DNA of 64,000 nucleotides from Paraescarpia echinospica (lineage: Eukaryota; Annelida; Polychaeta; Sabellida; Siboglinidae). Of this stretch, positions 1 through 10,948 are shown piece by piece. Both the position numbers and the translations under genes were made by a program. Each line of letters opens with the position of its first letter. Position 1 is the stretch's first letter. The notes beneath the pieces were generated by a model. It was given only the letters and a program-made list of their open reading frames with translations. It did no database searches and was not told the origin of the DNA. The stretch lies in the NCBI GenBank assembly GCA_020002185.1, contig CM034537.1:69742048-69806047 (forward strand), given 5' to 3'.

Positions 1-2445
1 CCTCACTATTGTTTTGTACAGCGGTACTATTAATTCTTTTTTCTTATACGTTATATTTCGCCTAATTAATCCAAGGATTTGATTTCCCTTTGACGCTGCA
101 ATTCCGCACTGCTCTGAAACCTTCATATCAGCACTAATGGTTAACCCCAAGTCCTTTTCTTTTACAGTAGTACTTAGAACAGTACCCCCCATTTTATATT
201 TTACCTCTTCATTCCCATGACCTGTGTGGAGGCATTTACATTTCCCAAAATTGAACAGCATTTGCCACTTTTCAGACCATTTGATCAACCTATCAAGATC
301 ATCTTGTAAATGCTGTCTGTCTCCATCACTTTTAATCCTTCTAAACACTTTTGTATCATCCGCAAATTTTAACACCTTGCTTGTTATATCATCGTCCAAA
401 TCGTTGATATATATTAAGAATAATATAGGTCCTAGTACTGATCCCTGTGGTACCCCACTCAATACCGATTTCCAGTTTGAAGCCTCCCCATCAACTACTA
501 CACGTTGTCTTCTGTCATTCAGCCATTTTTCTATCCAGTTTATTATACCATTTCCTATGCCATGGGCCTTTAGCTTAAGGAGTAATCTTTGATGTGGTAC
601 TTTGTCGAAAGCTTTTTGAAAATCTAAATAGATGATATCTACTGGTGATCCCTCATCTACCCACCTAGTGATGTCTTCCAAAAAACATAACATATTTGTT
701 AAGCATGACCTCGCTTTTAAAAACCCATGTTGAGATGGGTTTATCAAGTTATGTTTAACAAGAAAATCCACCATGTGATCTTTAATTAGTCTTTCTAATA
801 ATTTGCAAATCACTGATGTTAAACTCACTGGTCTATAGTTCTCTGACTTGTTTCTCGAACCTTTTTTAAATAACGGTATAATGTTTGCCTCTTTCCATTC
901 TAAAGGAACCACTCCCTCTTCTAATGACAAATTGAAAACTGTTGCAAGCGGTACGCTAATTTGTTCTACAATTTCCAATAGTAGTTTGGGCGGAATCCCG
1001 TCCACTCCAGGTGATTTATTATCCTTCATAGCCCTTATTTTCTTAGCTACCATTTCCGAGGTTACAACTAACTGTCCTAAATAGTCTGAATCTGCCCCCT
1101 TGAACTTAGCCTCTGGTACTGGCAGTGAACTAATATCTTCCCTGGTAAACACTGAACTAAAATACTCATTCAGGTCTTCTGCCATTAAGAATCCCTCTGA
1201 TATTGTATTTCCAGCACTATCTTCTAGAGGACCGACCTTATCCTGAACTTTCTGTTTGCTTCGAATATACGCATAAAAACTCTTACTGTCATGTTTTATA
1301 TTACTAGCTAATTTTTTTTCATAGCTTCTCTTTGAATTTCTAATTTCAGCTGTAGCTTGATTAAGTGCTTCTTTATAAATGTTGTAGTCTTCATCATTTC
1401 CAGTACATCTATATGACTTCCACATCATTTGTTTATACTTAATTTTTCTAATGGCTTCTTTCGATAAGTGTTTCTTTTTAGACCGTTTCCCTTGTTTTTT
1501 GAAAGGTACAAATTTATCGACTATGCACTTAATTTCACTATTTAAGATATTCCAGCATTCGGTTGCTGTCTTATTCTTCAGTGTGTTATTCCAGTCTATC
1601 TTTGCTAAATATTTCCTCATGTCCTTATACCTTCCTTTGTGGAAATTTCTCCTATACTGCTTTTTACTATTCCTTTCTGATTTTACTTTGATGGTAAAAT
1701 GTATCTGGTTGTGATCACTACTCCCCAGTGGCTCACATATCTTGACATTGTCAACTAATTCTTTCTGTGAGGACAAAACTAAGTCTAACACATTCTCTCC
1801 CCTGGTTGGTTCTAGCACATGTTGAGAAAGGAAACTATCTTGTACTAAAACTAAAAACTTGTGGTCCTCACTCCCCATACTCTGTAGAGATTTCCATTGT
1901 ATATGCCCATGGTTAAAGTCCCCCATAATAATACAGTTCCGTTTGCTTACTTCCCTTATAGCGTTTTGTATTTTTTCATTCTCTTCTATGCTTATGTTTG
2001 GACTTCGATAAACTAACCCAACTGTTAACGTTGAGTTTCCTGTAACTATGTTACACCAAACAGCTTCTTCGCAATCTGCTTCTCTTTCTAATTTTATTTC
2101 ATAAGCCTGGATAGATTCTTTAATATATAAAATAACTCCACCTCCCTTTCTTCCTATTCTATCTTTCCTAAACATTACATATCCTGTTAGTCCCAATTCG
2201 GCATCTGATATATCAGTGGTGGCCCACGATTCGGTTATACCTATTATGTGAGGGTCAATATCTTCTACCATAATGTTTAGTTCACTTCTTTTGTTTACTA
2301 TGCTCCTTGCATTTAAACAAATGCATTTATATCCTGATTCAGAACAGTTTTCCAGGCTGTTCTTTGCCGATTTATTTCTGCTGTCTTTATGTATGCCTCC
2401 AGTTTCAGGCTTCTCTGTGAATCCCCCCTGCGAATCTAGTTTAAA
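1..2445 (-). CDS. CR1 ORF2: endonuclease-reverse transcriptase (partial, open to left edge)
   Basis: ORF2 encodes the nicking endonuclease and reverse transcriptase used for target-primed reverse transcription. The endonuclease spans roughly 2360-1700 with its Asn, Glu, Asp/Asn/His and SDH motifs visible. The reverse transcriptase begins near 1050 and continues past the left edge. ORF2 lies in the -1 frame relative to ORF1. Its first ATG (2271-2269) comes after the N-terminal CLNARS motif, so ORF2 does not appear to have its own start codon; translation probably enters from ORF1. Confidence 0.85.
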
Positions 2446-2563
2446 TAGATGCAGCCTGTCCCACTGTCAACAGATTGCAGCAAGTTCTCTGAGAAAACTG
2501 CTGCCCCCTTTCCACTTAGATGTAGGCCATCTCTCATGTACATATCTTCCCTTCCTAACTTAG
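2436..2563 (-). CDS. CR1 ORF1 C-terminus (esterase-type), ends at slippery site
   Basis: About 40 residues of the ORF1 end, from the truncation point to the TAG at 2438-2436. The segment has DGLHLSGKG, matching the last catalytic block (DxxH) of SGNH hydrolases; esterase domains are known in CR1 ORF1 proteins. The last codons read TAT TTA AAC TAG, so the heptamer U UUA AAC (2445-2439) is in the exact zero frame needed for -1 slippage, directly before the stop. The same arrangement is seen in copy 3 at 61874-61883. Confidence 0.75.
2439..2445 (-). promoter_or_regulatory. Candidate -1 ribosomal frameshift site (UUUAAAC)
   Basis: The heptamer T TTA AAC sits in ORF1 phase directly before the ORF1 TAG. 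Slipping back one base gives the ORF2 frame (TTT AAA CTA). This is the canonical X XXY YYZ form. A four-pair stem (GCCU/AGGC) can form about 30 nt downstream in both copies; a stronger pseudoknot could not be judged by eye. Confidence 0.6.
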
Positions 2564-2567
2564 AGAG

Positions 2568-4101
2568 TTAGACGTAGTCTCTGAGATGTGCCGGCCTCCT
2601 CACTTGTCTTCCACTGCGTCTCTCGATAGTTGGTGTTGCAGTGATGATAGCAGGATGGTCGTCACTCGGCTTGTCGACGCACTGGCGTACTGGTATTCCG
2701 CCTGTCGCCGTGTCAGTCGCGTTGTCTGTCACGTCGGCGGCTCGTGGTGCTGTCACGTCCGGGACCGCTGGTGGTGCTGTCGTGCGACGCAGGTGTCTCC
2801 GGTTTTGCCTGTACACTGTACCGTAGTCTGTGACAACATCATACGACCTGATGTTAGCTTGCCGCTGTACTGTCGCTTTCTGCCATCGACTTGTGTACTT
2901 CGCTGGCTGCATGCACCGTCTTTTAATGACGGTGCTTTGCGTTGCGTTTCGGTTGTAGTAGTTAGCTTGCTTCTTGCGTTTGTCATCAAGCTTTTCAACT
3001 GTGTTAGTGACTGTTTTCGGCATCAGAAGTGCTTTCGCACTGGGCAGAGTGGTTTTCGTTCTCCTTCCTAGCAGTCTTTGTGCATGCGAACTGTCCATGC
3101 CTTCCGTAGGTGTATTTCTGTAGTTTAAGAGTGCTAGATATGGATCTGTACCCGCTTCTTTTGCCTTGATCATTAATTTCTTGGAGATCTTTACGGCACT
3201 TTCCGCTTTTCCATTAGACTGCGCGTAACCCGGCGAGCTGGTTGTGTGGTCGAAGTGGTATAGTTCTGCAAACTCTTTGAACTCCCGTGAGTTGTATGGT
3301 GGACCATTGTCCGACACCACCTCGTCTGGTATACCGTGCCTCGCAAACTGTTGTTTAAGCTTCGGTATGACCGCTGCCGCCGTCTTGTTCTCTAATCAGT
3401 CGATCTCGAAAAAACTGCTGTTGTAATCTAGTCACTATGTAGTTTCGATCGTTGCATTCGAAGAGATCTGTGCCTACTTTTGCCCATAGGCAATCGGGGA
3501 CATGATGTGACACGAGAGGTTCTTTCGTCTGGCAACTTTGGTAAGCTGAGCAAATGTCACACTGCGATATGTAGTCTTTGATCTGCGTTGACATTCCTGG
3601 CCAGTATACGCACTCTCGGGCTCGTCGCATTGTCGCCTCGATGCCCAGGTGTGCTTCGTGTAGTTTCTCGAGTATTTCGCTCCGCTGTGAAGATGGGATG
3701 ACACATCGACTTCCTCTGAACACGATGCCATCTTGTATTGCGAGCTCGTCACGTATGCCATGATATGCTCTGATCGTTGTTGGTAGGCAACTCTTCTCAG
3801 GCCAGCCTTGTAGAATGGCTGCTTTCAGTGTTTGTAGTGTGTCGTCTGTCTCAGTGTTGTGTTGTATGTCTCCGAGTCTACCGTCTGAGATGGGCAGGTA
3901 GTCAGCCATGTGGATCGTCTCAACTTCCTTTTCCACGGCTTCGCGTAAGTCGTTTCCTTGCATGTATGCTCGACTGAGTGTGTCGGCGATATACATGTGC
4001 TGCCCTCTTTTGTAGACGATGTCGATCTCGTACCGCTGAGCTCGTAACAGCATCCGTTGTAGTTGCTTCGGAGCTGCCTGGAGTGACTTTTTGTTGATCA
4101 T
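2568..4101 (-). pseudogene. Gypsy RNase H tail and integrase
   Basis: Starts with the RNase H tail (ADTLSRAY), then the integrase HHCC zinc-binding region (HEAHLGIE...CDIC), then the catalytic core with Asp in VGTDLFE, Asp in VSDNGPPYN and Glu in QSNGKAESAV. A frameshift near 3430 and a TGA at 3398-3396 cut the core between its first and second Asp. The C-terminal tail ends with a TAA at 2570-2568, after which CR1 copy 1 begins. Confidence 0.88.
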
Positions 4102-5399
4102 TTCGAGAGGTTTGTGGTCTGATTCAACTCTTATCGGTCTGCCATATGCAGTGGTCGAAACGCTCTAGCCCAAAAATAATCGCGAGCATTTCTTTTTCGA
4201 TCTGGGCATACCTGCTCTCAGCATCTGTCAGCGATCTGGAAGCATAGGCAATTGGTTGCTCGTTCTGTAGTATGCACGCTCCAAGACCACTCTCGGACGC
4301 ATCACACTGCAGAGTGAGTGGAACGGTCGGGTCGAAGTATCGGAGTACTGGTGTCTCCGACAACATCTGCTTGATCTTCACGACCGCCGCGCCGTGCACC
4401 GATTCGTCCCAGAGGAAGTCAGTGTCGGCTTTGATGAGATCTCGGAGTGGTTGCGTGACATTGGAGATGCCTTTTGCGAACTTCTGTAGGTAGTTGACCA
4501 CGCCCATGAGGCGCTGCACCGCCTTCTTGTCGTGTGGTTGAGGCATTTTGAGTATGGCCTCCACCTTCGCTGGATCTACTTTCAGTCCCTCTGCTGTTAT
4601 GAGATGACCCATGTACGACACCTCACTCCGTTTCCAGTGCAGTTTCTCTTTGTTCAGTTTGATGTTCTTTTCGCGACATCGATTCAGTAGCTGCGCCATC
4701 TTCATGTCGTGGTCCTCTTCAGCTTCAGCGGCCGTTTCACCACAACCAGCAACGAGAATGTCGTCAGCTATGATGAACACACCAGGGATCTTCTCTAACG
4801 CCTGATGTAACCGTTGCTGAAAGTACTCTGGCGCTGGCGAGATTCCGAAAGGCATCTTGCAGTACCGGTACCTTCCGTAGGGTGTCTGGAATGTAGTCAT
4901 GTAACTGGACTGTTCATCCAGTTCCACGTGCCAGAAACCATTCTTGACATCGCAGACAGTGAACACCTTCGCAGACGCCAGTTCCGGTATGACGTCCTCG
5001 ATCACTGGTAGCATGTAGTGACTGCGCTTTAGAGCTTTGTTGAGCGGTTTCGGATCAATGCAGAGTCTTATTTTTCCGCTTTTCTTTTTCACGATGACCA
5101 TGCTCGACACCCAGTCAGTTGGTGTCAACTTCAGCTATCACACCCATTTCTTGTAGGCGCGTTAGCTTGTCCTTCAGCGGATGCTTTAACGCGACCGGTA
5201 TGCGTCGAGGAGGGAGTATGACTGGACTGACTGATTCGTCTATTTTCAGATGTAGTGTGCCCTCCATTTTTCCTTCACCCGTGAACACGTCCCTGTACGA
5301 CGCGAACATCGACGACTTTGTCAATGTGTTGTTATCATCGTCAATTTTCAGGATGTTTTGGTGCTGGATTTTTAGTAAGTTCATCTCCTGTGCCGATTG
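4102..5399 (-). pseudogene. Gypsy reverse transcriptase and RNase H
   Basis: Pol segment with the RT core: VKKKSGKIRLCIDPKPLN early, FTVCDVKNGFWH for the first catalytic Asp and IADDILVAG for the catalytic DD pair. RNase H follows, with the DASESGLGA and ASRSLTDAE regions. A frameshift near 5122 splits the linker from the RT and another near 4145 splits RNase H before its SDHKPLE region. Without those breaks it would be one long pol frame with its neighbours. Confidence 0.9.
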
Positions 5400-5402
5400 T
5401 CA

Positions 5403-6147
5403 ACCGATGATCGGCGTGACCTCGGCATCTATCACAACAAAGGTCATGTTGTAGCTTGCACCATTCTTTGGGTTTGTTACGCATAGCTCAGAGCTGCCCA
5501 ACGACGTCATGGTGCTTTTGTTGTAGAGTGAGATAATGTTGGCAGACTCCTTGATGGTTGTAGTAGCAGGTAGGTCACCTTTCGAGATAACATTGCAGGT
5601 GGCGCCACTATCGATCTGGAAGCGCAAGCTCCTGTCCGCCAATGTCATCTGTGCGAATATTTTCGACTTGGTTGAAGTGTTGTTTACCACCATGATTTCA
5701 TTTTCAGAGTCAGTGTCTTTGTCTAGTAGGTGAACTTTATGCTGCTGTGTGGCCCTCGATTTCTTTCGACACTTTCTGGCGAAGTGATTCATCGATTTGC
5801 ACAGCTTGCACTCCTTACCCCAGGCTGGGCATTTCTCTCTCAATCTTTCATGTTTGTAGCCGCAGAATTTGCATTCATACGCCAGTTGTTCTTTTTCAGT
5901 TGAGCGTTGTGGCGTAGCGTGTGCTTTCTTTTTAAACGAGCGCTTTTTCTCTGCAGAGTGGTTGAATGCATGCACTTCATCACTCAACATCGCTTTCAGC
6001 TTGGCGACTGTCGACTCGATGGCTCTGCAGATGTCCAAACACTTAGTTAGAGTCAGTGATGATTCTTGCAGCAGTCGTTTCCTCATGGCATTGCTGCTGA
6101 TGCCACACACAATTCTGTCGCGAATGAGTTCATCTCTCAGTATATCG
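5403..6147 (-). pseudogene. Gypsy gag C-terminus, zinc knuckles and protease
   Basis: Continues gag after the LINE insertion. Two cysteine-rich knuckles are visible (CKFCGYKH...C and CKLCKSMNHFARKC), typical of nucleocapsid RNA binding, then a retropepsin active site (DSGATCNVI) with the flap region behind it. A nonsense codon at 5402-5400 ends this part; the next segment is in the same frame. Confidence 0.85.
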
Positions 6148-6249
6148 TAGTTTTAACAAGATTTAACAAGATTGCCACCCAGAGAATTAACTCTAGGTGG
6201 CAGGTGGACAAGGAAGCCCTTTGGCTTATCGAGAGTCCGACCCTTTTAT

Positions 6250-7221
6250 CTATGTGTATCCCGCCCGTCTGAGGTATGTGTCGATTTTATTTTTAAACAT
6301 ATTCACGCTACTAGCACCCACACAATCAGCAGGTAATCTGTTCCATTCATTTACAGTCCTTTGTGAAAATGAAAACTTTCTTATATCCAATCTACTCTGC
6401 TCCTTTGCCAATGTAAGTTCATGTCCTCTAGTCCTTCTATCTTTCTTAACTGAGAAAAAAATATTTCTATCAATATTTTCATAACCCTTCAATATTTTAA
6501 ACACTTCTATCTGATCTCCTCTCAATCTCCTGGTCTCTAGTGTTGTTAAACCGCATTTTTTTAGGCGTATTTCGTAACCAAGATCCCTCAGTTTTGGTAT
6601 CATTTTAGTTGCTCTCCTCTGCACTCTTTCTAGCATATCTATGTCCTTCCTGCGATATGGCCTCCACGCTTGAATACAATATTCTAAATGAGGCCTAACT
6701 ATTGTTTTGTACAGCGGTATTATTAGCTCTTTTTCCTTATACGTTATATTTCGCCTAATTAATCCAAGGATTTGATTTCCCTTTGAAGCTGCAATTCCGC
6801 ACTGCTCTGAAACCTTCATATCAGCACTAATGGTTAACCCTAAGTCCTTTTCTTTTACAGTAGTACTTAGTACAGTACCCCCCATTGTATATTCTACCTC
6901 TTCGTTCCCATGACCTGTGTGGAGGCATTTACATTTCCCAAAATTGAACAGCATTTGCCACTTTTCAGACCATTTGATCAACCTATCAAGATCATCTTGT
7001 AAATGCTGTCTGTCTCCATCACTTTTAATCCTTCTAAACACTTTTGTATCATCCGCAAATTTTAACACCTTGCTTGTTATATCATCGTCCAAATCGTTGA
7101 TATATATTAAGAATAATATAGGTCCTAGTACTGATCCCTGTGGTACCCCACTCAATACCGATTTCCAGTTTGAAGCCTCCCCATCAACTACTACACGTTG
7201 TCTTCTGTCAATCAGCCATTT
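6250..7221 (-). pseudogene. CR1 copy 2 reverse transcriptase, C-terminal part
   Basis: About 300 residues with the RT block GVPQGSVLGP, the catalytic FADD, and the long thumb/C-terminal region typical of CR1-like ORF2 (VRPHLEYCIQAW, RVQRRATKMI). The same C-terminal region recurs in short pieces at 38170 and 60180. The frame is broken from the upstream RT half by a one-base deletion near 7224. Confidence 0.85.
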
Positions 7222-7224
7222 TCT

Positions 7225-8311
7225 ATCCAGTTTATTATACCATTTCCTATGCCATGGGCCTTTAGTTTAAGCAGTAATCTTTGATGTGGTACTTTGTCGA
7301 AAGCTTTTTGAAAATCTAAGTAGACGATATCTACTGGTGATCCCTCATCTACCCACTTAGTGATGTCTTCCAAAAAACATAACATATTTGTTAAGCATGA
7401 CCTCGCTTTAAAAAAACCATGTTGAGATGGGTTTATCAAGTTTTGTTTAACAAGAAAATCCACCATGTGATCTTTAATTAGTCTTTCTAACAATTTACAA
7501 ATCACTGATGTTAAACTCACTGGTCTATAGTTCTCTGACTTGTTTCTCGAACCTTTTTTGAATAACGGTATAATGTTTGCTTCTTTCCATTCTAAAGGAA
7601 CCACTCCCTCTTCTAATGACAAATTGAAAACTGTTGCAAGCGGTATGCTAATTTGTTCTACAATTTTCAATAGTAGTTTGGGTGGAATACCATCCACTCC
7701 AGGTGATTTATTATCCTTCATAGCCCTTATTTTCTTACCTACCATTTCCGGGGTTACAATTAATTGTCCTAAATAGTCTGAATCTGCCCCTTGAACTTAG
7801 CCTCTGGTACTGGCAGTGAACTAATATCTTCCCTGGTAAACACTGAACTAAAGTACTCATTCAGGTCTTCTGCCATTAAGAATCCCTCTGATATTATATT
7901 TCCAGCACTATCTTCTAGAGGACCGACTTTATCTTGAACTTTCTGTTTGCTTCGAACATACGCATAAAAACTCTTGCTGTCATGTTTTATATTACTAGCT
8001 AATTGTTGTTCATAGCTTCTCTTTGAATTTCTAATTTCAGCTGTAGCTTGGTTAAGTGCTTCTTTATAACTGTTGTAGTCTTCATCATTTCCAGTACATC
8101 TGTATGACTTCCACATCATTTGTTTGTACTTAATTTTTCTAATGGCTTCTTTCGATAAGTGTTTCTTTTTGGACCGTTTTCCTTGTTTTTTGAAGGGTAC
8201 AAATTTATCGACTATGCACTTAATTTCACTCTTTAATACATTCCAGCATTCTGTTGCCGTCTTATTTTTCAGTGTGTTATTCCAGTCTATCTTTGCTAAA
8301 TATTTCCTCAT
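7225..8311 (-). pseudogene. CR1 copy 2 linker and RT N-terminal part
   Basis: Two adjoining frames: a basic linker (8311-7790) and RT fingers/palm (7745-7225), with NKSPGVDGIPPKLL and YRPVSLTSVICKLLERL typical of LINE RT blocks. The two halves are separated by a one-base deletion near 7789, identified by comparison with copy 1. Confidence 0.8.
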
Positions 8312-8377
8312 GTCCTTATACCTTCCTTTGTGGAAATTTCTCCTATACTGCTTACATGACTTTCTCCTATACTAGTT

Positions 8378-8800
8378 ACATGACTTGATTAACGACCGAA
8401 GTGCGGTCGCGAAAACATCAACCGTTTCATGACTTTCTTGATTGCGATTATTGAAAACATATCTTTCATATATTACGTTAGTCTCGCCGATGAAGTGCCT
8501 TTCCATAAGGGTCAAAATAGTGTTCATGTCGGAACGTTCCTGGTCATTCTGGAATGCGAGACCATTGAAAACGTCCAATGCATCCTGTCCCACGCAGGTG
8601 ATGAATGTAGCAACCCTGTATTCGTTTGACTTCTGCTTCAGATGCGACACTATTTCGTAACTGTCCCATATCTGTTTCCATTGCCTCCAGTTTGTGGCGA
8701 GATTGCCCTTGGCCTTGGTGTTGAGTTTTGGTGGCAATGGTATGTTGCTATGGATGACTTGAGGCCCTTCACTGTTTGCTGCAGTTGGTTCAGTAGTCAT
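8378..8800 (-). pseudogene. Gypsy gag, N-terminal part
   Basis: About 140 residues starting at an ATG at 8800, just inside the primer-binding site and leader. It contains the helical capsid-type segment common in invertebrate gypsy gag (NWRQWKQIWDSYEI). The reading frame is cut at the LINE insertion point (8372/8373) and resumes at 6147 on the other side of the LINE. Confidence 0.75.
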
Positions 8801-9000
8801 GTTGTAGATGTGCAGTGTTGACAATATCAGATCATATGGACGTACAGTACCAGGTCCAATGTAGACAACACATGAACGATTATTCCGTATTATCGCTCAG
8901 TGTGGATTTGAAAATTGTCAAAATTCAGTTTACACGAGATTGTGTATTGCAGAATGCTCGAATTTACAGCATTATTGATCTATGGAACGTAGACTCGTTA

Positions 9001-9014
9001 CCGTTCTGACACCA
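9001..9014 (-). promoter_or_regulatory. Primer-binding site of the gypsy element
   Basis: TGGTGTCAGAACGG directly follows the LTR end on the minus strand. TGG followed by tRNA 3'-end complement is the standard layout, and TGGTGTCAGAA resembles tRNA-Leu-type primer sites of other gypsy elements; the exact tRNA is inference. Confidence 0.6.
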
Positions 9015-9191
9015 TGTTTCACTATGCATCGTGCGTTGTCTATGTAGAAGGATGAAACTTTATGTAAACACAATTCAGAGGTTCTTTATTAGCATGGCAG
9101 ACAACTCAAGTCACACAATGTATCCAACTGTCGTGCACGTACTCACGCCGTTACCGTGGCGCCGCCTAGCGACTAACTAAACAATATAACA
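9015..9191 (-). repeat. Gypsy 5' LTR (about 177 bp)
   Basis: Reads TGTTATATTG...GAAACA on the minus strand, so it has TG...CA ends, carries an AATAAAG poly(A)-type signal near 9083-9089, and is followed directly by a primer-binding-site-like sequence. The 3' LTR is not in the window, so the boundary is inferred from these signals rather than from LTR comparison. Confidence 0.65.
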
Positions 9192-9233
9192 TTGCAACAG
9201 AGATTACCATAGTGTTCGCTCTTGCTTTGACAG

Positions 9234-10948
9234 TTGCTGAAGAAGACAATCACACTGGCCCAGTTCGTAAGACTTCCTCTGCTCAAGTCACCCTTCTTCA
9301 ACGCTAGGCTATCGCTGGTGGCGCCACAGTGCTGCGCCATGCGCACTGACACGGGTTCGGCAAACTTCCAATTCCGGGTGCGTACGTCGGTTCGCCTGGA
9401 CGCTACACTGCGGTCACCAAGCAAGGACGGCAAGTCAACGACATACGACGACCGCACGTACATTCGGCAGGTGGACGACCAAGTCGTGTGCGGGGTGGCC
9501 CTCCCCCGTCCCGGCGGCTACTTAGTCGACGTGTACGTGACGTCGAGCTGGGAGCCGGACACGATGGACTTGGCGTGTGTGTTCCGAGTGCGATGCACGG
9601 CGGCGATGCCGACGTGGATGAGTGCGTCGTATCCACCCGGCACCTGCTTCGGTCGCACGCCGGTTTGTAGACAGCTGGGGCTTGCCGAGCAGACGCACAA
9701 CGACCCGTACATCGAGCACAAGGGCGAGCTGGTCGTCACCTTCTCTCTTGAGGCCGACGTCAGACTTTCGCACACGTTACAGAGGTTCGTATGACCAACC
9801 CAGTAATAAAGCCGTCATCGCATATAGTTAATCTTCCATACGCTAAATGACGTGCGGACGTGACCAACGACAGGTAGACCATATGAATGTTAAGAGGATT
9901 TTCAAACGTCAGTAACTTAAAAATTCTTCAAAATGTCTGCATATATCCAGCGTCAAATTTTTAGATGGCTTAATTATATTTACGATGATATAGAAAAACA
10001 TATTAAATTCCGCTGCTGGAACTCCACGTACAACCTTTTGAAATTTTGAGTTATCCACCTCCCCGGATGAATTTCGAAAATGTCTAAATCTACGAACCAC
10101 CTCAATGGGCCCGGTAGATCACATGCACATGCAAAATTTCAGCCCGACACATACAAAACTGACGGAGACTTGGGTGCACAAACAAACAGAGAACAAACTG
10201 TTTTATAATGTAGATTTTATTTACATTTTCGTGAAGGAAATTATATTGTAATGCATTTATTACTAACTTGCAAATTGACCAGGAATTCAAAGACATGACT
10301 TGAGATTTGACTTGGACTTGGAGGTCATTGATTTGATACATGACACGATTTACCAGTTACTGACTTTGCAACAATGTGTGCATTAGAAGAACACCCAACA
10401 CTTACAAGTAGACATCCGAGTCATTCCTATTCTTCAGGTGGAGCTCGACCAACCGGAGTTTGACCAGCTTCGATAGACATGCCCTGTTGAACCGTAAGGA
10501 CGACAACTTCGCCTCTTACGTCATCCGCTGCCCTAGGTCCGGAAGTTACGTCTTCTCCATCTACGCCGCGCCGTCTGGCGGACAGACAACGCCTGACATG
10601 GCCTGCGTCTACCACTACCTTCTCCGTTGTCTCGAAACCGGCAAGAATACAAGCGCGATGCCGCAGGCGTCGACCAGGTGGCACCACTGTCGTCTCGTCG
10701 AACCAATGGTTGGCGACCTGCCGGCGAACGCGCGCGTGCGCTTCACCATCGACTCTGCCGTTGCCATGGAGTTGCTCGCGACAGTAAACCAGGGAGGCTG
10801 GCAGGCGTTGGAGAAGACCGGGCGACTGTGGCAAGGCACGGTCACCACCGGAAGTGAGCAAGGCAAACTGATGGTTTATGGGCGATTTGATCCGACGAGG
10901 GAGAAATACGTTCCGCTGATGGAGTACAAAGTTGTTGCTTCTTCGTAG
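9234..10948 (+). CDS. Kyphoscoliosis peptidase (KY)/hillarin-like gene, last two exons
   Basis: Two coding exons, 9234-9784 and 10438-10948 (stop TAG), with an AG acceptor at 9233, donor AG|GTTCGT and acceptor TCTTCAG|G; the phase-2 junction keeps the frame open. Together they code for about 350 residues. The patterns LLKKTITLAQFVRLPLLKS, GGYLVDVYVTS..., RCPRSGSYVFSIYAAP and the closing YVPLMEYKVV resemble the repeated beta-rich C-terminal domains of invertebrate KY/hillarin proteins, cytoskeletal transglutaminase-like proteins. The transglutaminase-like core is not in the window, so upstream exons must lie left of 1. Recognition is by motif memory, not a search. The upstream intron holds the gypsy element. 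Confidence 0.72.
9785..10437 (+). other. Intron of the KY-like gene
   Basis: AT-richer than the flanking exons, with GT at 9785 and AG at 10437. No transposon or RNA recognised. An alternative GTATGA donor at 9789 would give a stop codon with this acceptor, so the GTTCGT donor is preferred. Confidence 0.55.

Larger units (their letters stand above)
1..2565 (-). mobile_element. CR1-like LINE, copy 1 (ORF1 end + open ORF2), runs off left edge
   Basis: Minus-strand non-LTR retrotransposon, 5'-truncated where it abuts the gypsy pol stop codon. It holds the C-terminus of ORF1, with the DGLH (DxxH) block of an SGNH-type esterase, as known for CR1 ORF1 proteins, and then ORF2. The ORF2 frame reads through the junction region and the apurinic-type endonuclease (motifs CLNARS, GITESW, GDFNH, SDHN), and the last 60 bases at the left edge are in the same frame and match the reverse transcriptase of copy 2. 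I did not translate every base between, but I saw no break. It is the best preserved of the CR1 copies here. The 3' end and 3' LTR of the host gypsy element presumably lie left of the window. Confidence 0.9.
6153..8372 (-). mobile_element. CR1-like LINE, copy 2, inserted in gypsy gag
   Basis: 5'-truncated LINE starting in the linker after the endonuclease and running through RT to the 3' UTR. The target duplication TAGTT is seen at 6148-6152 and 8373-8377. The 3' tail is a short direct repeat (CTTGTTAAAT twice), typical of CR1 tails. RT motifs GVPQGSVLGPILFLIYINDL and FADDTKVF are visible. One-base deletions against copy 1 cause frameshifts near 7224 and 7789. At the 5' end a 19-bp stretch is duplicated (near 8342-8380), probably made during integration. 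Confidence 0.92.
2565..9191 (-). mobile_element. Ty3/gypsy LTR retrotransposon, decayed, with nested CR1
   Basis: Minus-strand gypsy-type element in the order 5' LTR, primer-binding site, gag, protease, RT, RNase H, integrase, the usual Ty3/gypsy order. It is interrupted by CR1 copy 2 (6153-8372) and followed at the pol stop codon by CR1 copy 1. Visible breaks: a nonsense codon at 5402-5400, a frameshift near 5122, a frameshift near 4145, a frameshift near 3430 and a nonsense codon at 3398-3396. The element is therefore dead. Its LTR ends 42 bases upstream of the splice acceptor of a KY-like exon, so it sits in that gene's intron. Confidence 0.9.

Noticed and set aside
224..592. Plus-strand frames over the LINE copies at the left (for example 224-592, 848-1084, 6917-7270)
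   Set aside because: They are antisense shadows of the CR1 ORF2 on the minus strand; the minus-strand frame carries the conserved motifs.
9403..9775. Several overlapping frames on the minus strand and in other phases of the KY-like exons
   Set aside because: GC-rich shadow frames; only the plus frame shows family patterns and splice signals.
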